Shown here one piece after another: positions 24,403 to 32,500 of a stretch of 36,212 nucleotides of DNA. The notes below the pieces were generated by a model. The model was not told the DNA's origin, did not search any database, and worked only from the letters and a program-made list of their open reading frames with translations. Each line of letters opens with the position of its first letter. The stretch's first letter is position 1. The position numbers and the translations under genes were made by a program. Source of the stretch: Gammaproteobacteria bacterium (GTDB lineage Bacteria; Pseudomonadota; Gammaproteobacteria; SZUA-140); NCBI GenBank assembly GCA_021648525.1, contig JAKISP010000040.1:1-36212 (forward strand), given 5' to 3'.

Positions 24403-25766
24403 ATGGTTGGGCGTATGCATTATTGGGCGATCTTTTCAAGTCATTTAATCATTGTGAATTAGACGTGGTTCTGATGAGAAGCAATGACTGGTTAAATGAT
24501 CTCCCGGTCGGAGATATCGATTTGTTGGTACTGCCTGATCAGCTGAAGCGAATTATGTTGTGTATTGATCGTTTTACGAAAGAAGAAAACTGGCAAAAAA
24601 TATTTGTAGATACGGATTCAAATCATACTCACTTAGTCTATGTGAAATTACACCAGGGTGAATTTCGTTCTGTTCACATAGATTTACAGACATCACTTGG
24701 GCGAAAAGGTTTTTTATACTGCTCATCCTCAGAGGTCATGAGTACGCCAGTTTTGATCGATGGAATTTATGTCCAAAATGAGGCTAATGCCGTTTACTCG
24801 CTTATGCTTCATGTTTTGCTAGATAAGGGGAAAATAAAAGATGAATATAGGCAGCTAATATTAAATGTCGACCCCAACACTCTTGAAGAGCTCTTAGTTG
24901 AGAGGTTAGATGGTCATATGGCGGTACTGATTATGAACTGGGTGTCGAATGGGTTGTCAGATGAGAATATGTCGGAAGTTTGTAGCGCGACCAGGAAGTT
25001 TCTGGTCTTGAGGTACCCTATGAACAGGGTATTTCCGCTTGTCCATAAGGTGTGTCGAGTCTCCCGGTATTTTGCACGGAGACGGGGTGTTCTTATTGCG
25101 GCTTTAGGCCCGGATGGGGCGGGTAAAAGCACGGTGGTAGAAAAAGTAGATAAGATGTTAGCATTTGGCGCTTTTCCTGTTGCAACGGTTTATATGGGGA
25201 AAAGAGAAACACTACTACCAACAAGTAAATTGATACGCCTTTATTATGATTATAAAGAGAAAAAAACAAAGGGTAAAAATGGCGAGCCTGTGTCGTCAGC
25301 CGTGATTCAGGAATTAACGGAAGACAAGCCTCGTAGTGCGAAAAAAAACTGGATTGCCTGTGTGAAAGAAGCGTTAGGATTATCTAACTGGTTTTTAGAG
25401 CAATGGGCTAGATACTTGATTGATATCAGGCCAGTCATGCAGCAAGGTGGTGTGGTGCTTTGTGATCGATATATTTATGATCTGGCCGATCGATCCAGAC
25501 GTAGCATTGTTTATTCAAAATCATTTGCATGGTTCCTTAAGGTTTTTTTTCCAACGCCAGATATTACCTATTTTTACTGGGAAGAACCCGAGGTGCTTTA
25601 TGAGCGGAAAATGGAAAACACGGTAGAGCGCAGTGCTTTTTTGATAGCGAACTATCGTGCTATCTTGAGTAACATCCCTAATGTGATTGAGGTCAGGACT
25701 AATATTGATGCAGATGAAATTTGTATTGATGTGACGGACCGTATTGTCACTACAATGGAAATTTGA
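24399..25766 (+). CDS. nucleotidyltransferase-like plus thymidylate-kinase-like P-loop fusion
   Basis: A 455-residue protein of two parts. Residues 1-220 contain VLMRSNDWLNDLPVGDIDLLVLP (about 24-46); the GDIDLLV pattern resembles the paired acidic residues of the nucleotidyltransferase (Pol beta) fold, with an HIDLQ third acidic segment. Residues 230-455 hold a Walker A loop GPDGAGKSTV (about 237-246), a CDRYIYDLADR segment (the DRY motif of thymidylate kinases) and the late YRAILSNIP. Such kinases phosphorylate nucleotides, but those in glycan clusters are thought to phosphorylate sugars or polyols. A true start at ATG 24399 overlaps the flippase stop. I do not know a characterised enzyme with this layout. 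It is followed by another kinase-fold protein. Confidence 0.65.
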   Translation: MNGWAYALLGDLFKSFNHCELDVVLMRSNDWLNDLPVGDIDLLVLPDQLKRIMLCIDRFTKEENWQKIFVDTDSNHTHLVYVKLHQGEFRSVHIDLQTSLGRKGFLYCSSSEVMSTPVLIDGIYVQNEANAVYSLMLHVLLDKGKIKDEYRQLILNVDPNTLEELLVERLDGHMAVLIMNWVSNGLSDENMSEVCSATRKFLVLRYPMNRVFPLVHKVCRVSRYFARRRGVLIAALGPDGAGKSTVVEKVDKMLAFGAFPVATVYMGKRETLLPTSKLIRLYYDYKEKKTKGKNGEPVSSAVIQELTEDKPRSAKKNWIACVKEALGLSNWFLEQWARYLIDIRPVMQQGGVVLCDRYIYDLADRSRRSIVYSKSFAWFLKVFFPTPDITYFYWEEPEVLYERKMENTVERSAFLIANYRAILSNIPNVIEVRTNIDADEICIDVTDRIVTTMEI

Positions 25767-25771
25767 TCCGC

Positions 25772-27247
25772 ATGTTACAGCAATCAGCCTGGCGTATTTT
25801 TTTTCCCGGTCAGCAAAATCTGGCGATTGGTTTTTGTGGTGATAAAAGTAGAGCTGAATTTGAGTCTTCTTTAAAGGCATTAGCGCTTAGTCATGATGTT
25901 CGTGAGCAAACATCGGTCGATTTACTTTTTTGTTCGGAACAAGTTTCTGGTGGGCTAGCTCGGCAATTAGATGAATATCTGCCGATGTTGAAAAATAGTG
26001 GTATTTTGTTTTACCTTTCACATAGTGTGTCTGAGAATAATGCGACTGTGACTGAAATGAAGCACCGTGGTCTCTCTGTGATTGCGAACCTGACAGTAGA
26101 AGGTGAGGTGCTTTACGATGATAACTGTAAATGGATTACGCTTATTCCCAGAACAGGAAAGTTAGACTATGTGAAGCGAGTGTTAGCTGAGTGTGGCCTG
26201 TTATCGTTGAATGGTAATAAGAAAATGCAGCTTGCCATATTTTCTTATACAGATTCTGTTAGCTGGTTATCTGCGCTTATTGATGAACTTGGTCGGCTGG
26301 ATTATCTTAGTAAACCTGTAGCGGTTGGCCGTATTGATAAGATGCGGACTGGCAATGTTGTTGTACAGTTGATTGATAATGATGGGGTCAGATTTGCGAT
26401 TAAAGTATTAAATGAGGAAGGTGAAACGGATGGCGAGGCTGGAATTTATCCGTGGCTAGATAAAGTGATTGAACGGCCGGATTCACCACCTGAAATCAGT
26501 TCTACTATTCCAGGGGTCTTTGTTTCTACTGATTTTCAGGGAGCCTCTTTTCAACTGGAACCATGGATGAGTGGCAAGCCTGCCTCCCTGTTTTTTTATA
26601 ATGGAAAATATAGAGAGGTAATCATTGATCGTGCTATTAACTGGTCTGTGAAGTTTCTCAATACCACACGTAGTGATGATGGGCCACTGGTTATTGATGC
26701 TGGTTACATTAGGTCGGTCATGCGAGATTTTATTGCTAAATCAGGCAGGGCTGATACTCTCTCGACTAAAGTGATTGATTATATTTCAAAAAACCTGTCA
26801 TTACATGACTGTCCGGTTGTTAGTTGTCATGGTGATTTCTGGATAGCCAATATATTAGTGGATGAAAATTACCGCATTACGGGTGTAGTTGACTGGGAGT
26901 TTGCAGAAGAGAAAACTTTCCCGTTGATTGATGTGTTTCATTTGATTTTTCATCGGAAAACGGTTTTCAGCTCTTTTCAGCCATGGAAGGAGTTAGAGAA
27001 TGTTTTTCGAGGGAAGATGAGCGCTGCTAATCGTAAAAGAATAGCGAAGTGTTTGCAGCAGCTAAATATTGATGCCGCGTTGTTTTCATCCCTATTGCTA
27101 CTGTACTGGGTTAAATACCTGGATACCAGGATGACAATGATGGAGGTGAATGCTGGTTGGTATGAGGCTGCTTTTTTGGGTATTTACGAGCTGTTAGATA
27201 AGCAATCTGCTGCAGACTGGGATAGCCTGTGCAATAACCTGAGGTGA
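25772..27247 (+). CDS. APH-fold phosphotransferase with uncharacterised N-terminal region
   Basis: A 491-residue protein. The C-terminal half (from about 165) has the aminoglycoside-phosphotransferase/choline-kinase fold: a lysine-containing RFAIKVL strand (about 210), the catalytic CHGDFWIANILVDENYRITG (near 350-369; HGD-x4-N), and GVVDWEFAEE with the metal-binding Asp. The first 160 residues (GFCGDKSRAEFESSLKALAL...LLFCSEQVSGGLARQLDEYLP) resemble no domain I can name, possibly a degenerate methyltransferase or sugar-binding fold. APH-fold kinases phosphorylate small alcohols such as choline or sugars. Together with the thymidylate-kinase-like gene next to it, a phosphorylated sugar or polyol intermediate is likely. 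It starts at ATG 25772; the TTG at 25763 overlaps the previous stop. Confidence 0.68.
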   Translation: MLQQSAWRIFFPGQQNLAIGFCGDKSRAEFESSLKALALSHDVREQTSVDLLFCSEQVSGGLARQLDEYLPMLKNSGILFYLSHSVSENNATVTEMKHRGLSVIANLTVEGEVLYDDNCKWITLIPRTGKLDYVKRVLAECGLLSLNGNKKMQLAIFSYTDSVSWLSALIDELGRLDYLSKPVAVGRIDKMRTGNVVVQLIDNDGVRFAIKVLNEEGETDGEAGIYPWLDKVIERPDSPPEISSTIPGVFVSTDFQGASFQLEPWMSGKPASLFFYNGKYREVIIDRAINWSVKFLNTTRSDDGPLVIDAGYIRSVMRDFIAKSGRADTLSTKVIDYISKNLSLHDCPVVSCHGDFWIANILVDENYRITGVVDWEFAEEKTFPLIDVFHLIFHRKTVFSSFQPWKELENVFRGKMSAANRKRIAKCLQQLNIDAALFSSLLLLYWVKYLDTRMTMMEVNAGWYEAAFLGIYELLDKQSAADWDSLCNNLR

Positions 27248-27498
27248 TTTTTGAGTTGTTTGATCTGCTAAGATAAGATGTAGTGGATCAGTTTATTCTG
27301 GTCATTTTAACTGTTGGCATTGGGTTCTGTATGGCAGTGTATGATTGTTATGCTCTGGAAATTATGGTCAGGTTTTTTGCTTGACGTTAGCATTGTACTG
27401 GCGTTATTTGAATAGATTATTGGGCGAAACCAGACATTTCGTAGAAATGTCGATGGTTTCATTATGCTGAAAGCTGGCGAGTATGAATAGGTCATAGT

Positions 27499-28602
27499 AT
27501 GAAAATAGCATTAATGCTACGTAATTTGGGTCAGAAAGGAGGCATAAACGTATACACGATCAATGTTGTATCGAATTTATTGCGTCTGGATCAACGGAAT
27601 GAATATTTAATTTTATATAAGGACAAGGAGCAGTTAGGCGCCTTTAGTCAATATGATAATGCTAAAGAGTATCACCTGGATGCCCCAAATAAACTGCTAT
27701 GGGATCAGGTTGTTGTGCCGCGGTTTTTATCTAGAGAAGGGGTTGATCTGGTTTTTAACCCTAAGCATACGGTGCCTGTGCTGGGTGGGTGTAAAAAAAC
27801 GATGGTGATCCATGGTGCCGAACAGCTAGAAATTACGAGTGCATTTCCTTTTGTCAATCGTATCTATACTGCGTTAACGATGCCTTTTTATGCGCGGCGT
27901 TCAACTCTTGTTATTACTACGACACAAACGGGTGTTGATGATCTCTCCCGGCATCTAAAAATGCCGAAAGAAAAATTTCGTTTTTTTTATGAAGGTGCGC
28001 ATGAGCGCTTTAAGAAAATAGCGCCTGAAGTGAGCCTTCCTGTCTGTAATGCACTTGGATTGCCGGAAAAATTCATATTATTTGTTGGTGGACTGACGCC
28101 TATAAAGAACTTTGGTCGAATTGTAGAAGCTTATTCTTCTCTTATTCAAAAGCATGATTATACCCTTGTTGTGGTGGGCTTTAACCGATTTAAATTTGAG
28201 CGTGAGGTGGCAACTGCCTCTGAGTTAGTTAAGGATAACAAAATTGTTTTTACCGGGTTTGTACCAGATGAAGATCTGCCTGCTTTGTATAATCAGGCGG
28301 AATTGTTAATATTTCCTTCTCTATATGAAGGGTTTGGCCTGCCTGCGTTGGAGGCAATGTCATGTGGTTGCCCGGTGGTAACATCAACAAAAGGTTGCAC
28401 TAAAGAGGTGACTGGTGATGCGGCTATACTGGTTGACCCATATGATCCCAATGATATTTGTAATGGCATGGCGCGCGTAATTGAGAACCCTGATCTTAGG
28501 GCGAATATGGTTGAGTTGGGTTTAAAAAGGTCTAAAAAATTCAGTTGGGAGAAGGCTGCGCAGGAACTCCTGGCGTTGTTTGATGAAATGGACGCCGGTT
28601 AG
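27499..28602 (+). CDS. GT4-family glycosyltransferase
   Basis: A 367-residue GT-B enzyme. The N-terminus (MKIALMLRNLGQKGGINVYTINVV) is the usual acceptor-side glycine-rich loop, KNFGRIVEAY follows at about 200, and the nucleotide-binding motif LIFPSLYEGFGLPALEAMSCGCPVV (near 272-296) with E-x7-E in EGFGLPALE is intact, so it should be an active retaining glycosyltransferase. It differs from the first GT4 of the cluster, which lacks that motif. A 251-bp gap precedes it, so it may have its own promoter, although it shares the strand and likely purpose of the cluster. Donor sugar cannot be predicted. Confidence 0.88.
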   Translation: MKIALMLRNLGQKGGINVYTINVVSNLLRLDQRNEYLILYKDKEQLGAFSQYDNAKEYHLDAPNKLLWDQVVVPRFLSREGVDLVFNPKHTVPVLGGCKKTMVIHGAEQLEITSAFPFVNRIYTALTMPFYARRSTLVITTTQTGVDDLSRHLKMPKEKFRFFYEGAHERFKKIAPEVSLPVCNALGLPEKFILFVGGLTPIKNFGRIVEAYSSLIQKHDYTLVVVGFNRFKFEREVATASELVKDNKIVFTGFVPDEDLPALYNQAELLIFPSLYEGFGLPALEAMSCGCPVVTSTKGCTKEVTGDAAILVDPYDPNDICNGMARVIENPDLRANMVELGLKRSKKFSWEKAAQELLALFDEMDAG

Positions 28603-28854
28603 TTTTTTAGTAGTAGGCTCTCTATGTCGACTCAATTGCTAGTTGTAAACAGGCATATTATCGGGCTAACTGTACTCTGTACCGTTCTAAATGAAGAACT
28701 ATGTGAATAGCGAGTGTAGTCGTGAAATTTTTAATCGCTAGCATTGTTTAGCGAAGAAAGTATGGCAATCATGCTCGCCCCATCAATAATTGAGTGATGA
28801 CACGTAAGTGATATGTGGGGGCATGCCAGGGCCTGTAAATTAAACTGTACCCCG

Positions 28855-28872
28855 ACTCAGTTTTAACTGAGT
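28855..28872. repeat. 8-bp inverted repeat
   Basis: ACTCAGTT (28855-28862), two T bases, AACTGAGT (28865-28872). It lies in the gene-free region. No T-tract follows, so an operator or decayed terminator is as likely as any other role. Confidence 0.4.
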
Positions 28873-29493
28873 TTCTGGCATTCGATCGTCCTTATTTTGC
28901 CTCAGGGCCCTCTCTCTGAGCACTCTCTTTTTTGCATTAGGTTTCTGTCCTTTATATTTCAACGTTTGCTTCATCATTGTCTTCATGTTTTTTCTTAGTC
29001 AACTCCAGCGCCTCAAATGGTACCTCGTGTTGAGAATTTTTACATAAATTGAAACCCTTACACGAGCAGGTATTTTGTTCTCTGACAAGGCAAAAGCACA
29101 TGGAATGAGCGAGTTTATAGTTATAAATAACCAATTGAGATAGTTTTTAACATCGTTAGAGGGCAACAGAACAATTGTGCATCGATTTCAAATTAACCTT
29201 TAGGCTGAAATGTTGTAGTGGTTAGTCGCTAAGTTTTTGTGATGATGGTTTTTGTTAAGTCTGGTATCACCAGAGCGTTGGGGGATGAGAGATTATGAAA
29301 TTAATTCAGACAGTTGTAATGTGATCTAAAGATTTTAATGTGTACCATATTTGTGTTTTGAAGGCGGGTGTGGACAGGATGTGTATGTGGGGACGTTTTA
29401 TTGCAGGGTTGGACGTGTCAATTTTTTTTACAAAAAATAGCTCGCGCAAATAATAATTCTGTTAACTATCTGAATAATATGATTATATTATAT

Positions 29494-29508
29494 TGGCTTG
29501 AATTTTGC
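29494..29508 (+). promoter_or_regulatory. candidate sigma-54 (-24/-12) promoter of the LamG/SGNH gene
   Basis: TGGCTTGAATTTTGC has GG and GC separated by exactly 10 bases, as in the RpoN consensus TGGCAC-N5-TTGC; the mismatches are confined to the AC of the -24 element. It lies about 70 bp before ATG 29579. A 6-bp inverted repeat (TAATAT-GATT-ATATTA, 29475-29490) lies just upstream. No activator gene is in the window. Confidence 0.4.
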
Positions 29509-29578
29509 TTGCTAAAGATATCTCGGCGATGGTTTTTTGGGTAAACCGTTCAAACTAATTTAGGATCTATCAGTAATT

Positions 29579-32500
29579 ATGAAATTGATTCATGTGGTAG
29601 CAAGGTTACTTGCACTGAAATTAATTGTTCTTTCTGCTTTTATCGGTACGGCTAATAGCGCGACTTATACCGGAGTCTGGACGCTTGATGAAAGTACTGG
29701 GTTGATTGCGGGTGATTCAAGTGGGAATCAAAATGATGGAACCCTTGTGGGTAGCTCTGGCTGGACCGCAGGTATGCGAGGGACGAGTTTGACATTTTCA
29801 GGGGGCGCTGATCGTGTACTCATTACAGATGAGGAATCGCTTAATTTCGATGACTCAATGAGCATTTCGGCCTGGATAAGGCCTAATGGTATTGCGACCC
29901 AGTATGTGATTAAGAAAGGGCGTAATAATGTGACCGACGGTTACGAGATAGCGCTTTCTGTTTCTGGTGCGGTGTTTGTTCGTTTTAACCAGATGAGTTC
30001 TGGTAATGCGTATCGCGTGAATTCAGCCTCCAATTATCCAGTGGATGGTAGTACATGGATGCATGTGGCTGCTGTATATGATGGTCTGGAAATTAAACTC
30101 TATATAAACGGTGTATTGGAGAATAGTCAGCCTGCCAGTTTTATTATTGCAAATAACAACCTTGATTTATCTTTTGGTGGCCAGGATAATGGTCTTTCGC
30201 CTTTTAATGGTGCACTTGATGAGGTTTATATATCGGATCATGCATTGACAGCCTCTGAAGTATTGTTTCTATATCAGGAAGAAAATTCAGCCCCTTCTAT
30301 TTACATTTCTGAACTCCAGAGTGCTGGGATACAGGCATCTCAGGATTTAATAGTGCAAGCTAATATGACAGGTGTAGAGTCGGAGTGGGGAATTCGTTTT
30401 GATATAAACTCTACCTCTTTTTCTCAGCAAAATTTAGATTATAGCGACCCATTCGAACAAGCGTATTTGAATTTACCGCCTGGTGATTACACTATTCAGG
30501 CAACCATTGTAGATGAGTCTGGTACTGATGTGGTTGGTATGGATGTGAGTGATATTGTCAGCCCATACGGAATAGGCCGCACTTATATTGCAGTGGGTGA
30601 TAGCATTACTGCTGGTGCGCAAGATGATATTGCTCTAGATGATGTATCGAGCGATCTGCGAAATAGTGGTGGTGGTTTCACCCCTGTTTTAAATAATTTG
30701 CTAACTCAGTACCGAGGATACCCTAACTCTATCCTCAATATGGGGGTTGCTTCAACAACATCGTTTGATGGGATTTCAATGGTGTCAAATGCGTTGCAGG
30801 CGAACCCCAATGCAAGTCATGTTTTATTGCATTTTGGTGCGAATGATCGATATCAACTTGCTAGTGGGTTAGGGCAATATGGTGGCGACGTGGGGTATGC
30901 TGGTTCATATAAAGATAATATGCAGCAAATAATCGATCTCGTGATTTCAGCAGGTAAAACCCCTGTGCTCGGTAAGGTTGCGATAACATATACCGGTTGT
31001 TCTACGTGCACGCCGTTTGCTGATGCTGAGTTGGCACCGGTTAATGCGACTATCAGGGAATTTAATCTTGTTGTTGAGGAGTTAGTTGCGGACAATCTAA
31101 CGGCTTTAGTGGGGCCAGACTGGTATTCGCTTTTTAAAGATAATCCCCAATTGATATCTGCTGATGGAATTCATCCTAATGGTGTTGGTTACCAACGCAT
31201 GGCGAGAGAGTGGTTGAAGTTATTGGAGCCAACGGTTGATGTAGATGGTGATGGCTATTTAACTGATGAAGATGCCTTTCCATCAGACCCGACCGAATGG
31301 GCGGACTATGATATGGACGGCATTGGTAACAATGGCGACCTGGATGATGATAATGATGGCATGCCCGATAGCTGGGAAGTGCAGTATGGTTTTAATCCAC
31401 TGGATGCAGCCGACGCAATTTTAGATGCGGATGGTGACGGTACGACTAACCTGGACGAGTATTTAGCGGGTACCATTCCGCGGGTGCTGAATCTGGATAG
31501 CCACTGGCAGTTTGATGAGAGCAGTGGTGTGCTGGTGAGTGATGGCAGTACCAATGGTAATGATGGCAATGTGTCTGGTACCCCGGTCTGGTCGACGGGT
31601 GTCAGTGGCAGTGCGCTGTTCTTTGGTGGTGGCAATGATCGTGTTTTGATCGATGATGCGCCGAGTCTGAACATGAGCACGGCGATGAGTCTGTCGGTAT
31701 GGATTCAGCCCACGACGACGAGCACGCAGTATGTATTGAAAAAAGGGCGCTATAACAGCATTGATGGGTATGAGATTTCACTGTCGGGTAGCCAGGGCGT
31801 TGCCATGATTCGCTTTAATCAGGACAGCAGTGGCAATACCTATCGGATAAATGCGACGACGCCTTATCCTACAGATGGTGTGACGTGGATGCACATTGCG
31901 ACGACCTACGATGGTGCCACGATGCGCCTCTACATTAATGGTATTGAAGAGGGCAGTCTGGCAGCACCTGGGCTGGTGATTGCGAGTAATAGTTTACCCT
32001 TCAGTATTGGTGCACAAGATGATGGTGTTAAGCCTTTTTATGGTGCGATTGATGCGGTGCATCTGTATGACTATGCGCTTTCAGCGGCACAATTACAGGC
32101 ATTGAGTACCTTAGGTCAGGCGCCGGATAGCGATGGCGATGGTGTGCCGGATGCGCAGGATCTATTCCCATCAGACCCGACCGAATGGGCGGACTATGAT
32201 ATGGACGGCATTGGTAACAATGGCGACCTGGATGATGATAATGATGGCATGCCCGATAGCTGGGAAGTGCAGTATGGTTTTAATCCACTGGATGCAGCCG
32301 ACGCAATTTTAGATGCGGATGGTGACGGTACGACTAACCTGGACGAGTATTTGGCGGGTACCATTCCGCGGGTGCTGAATCTGGATAGCCATTGGCAGTT
32401 TGATGAGAACAGTGGTGTGCTGGTGAGTGATGGCAGTACCAATGGTAATGATGGCAGCGTGCATGGCGCACCGGTCTGGTCAGCGGGTGTCAGTGGTAGT

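Larger units (their letters stand above)
28603..29578. other. 976-bp region without a convincing gene
   Basis: No credible coding region on either strand. A 60-codon minus-strand frame (28952-29134) has a cysteine cluster (CFCLVREQNTCSCKGFNLCK), but neither a ribosome site nor similarity that I can name; it could be decayed. An 8-bp inverted repeat, ACTCAGTT-TT-AACTGAGT, lies at 28855-28872. The right half becomes AT-rich and holds a candidate sigma-54 promoter at 29494-29508 before the LamG gene. The bases at about 28829-28854 (GGGCCTGTAAATTAAACTGT) look like an insertion-sequence end, but no partner end was found. Confidence 0.5.

Noticed and set aside
28829-28854. Insertion-sequence terminal repeat (IS256-like)
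   Set aside because: The likeness is from memory, only one end is seen and no transposase fragment follows, so it is not listed as a mobile element.
28952-29134. Minus-strand 60-codon cysteine-containing frame
   Set aside because: No start signal, no recognised domain, and stops follow at once; kept only as a note on the gene-free region.
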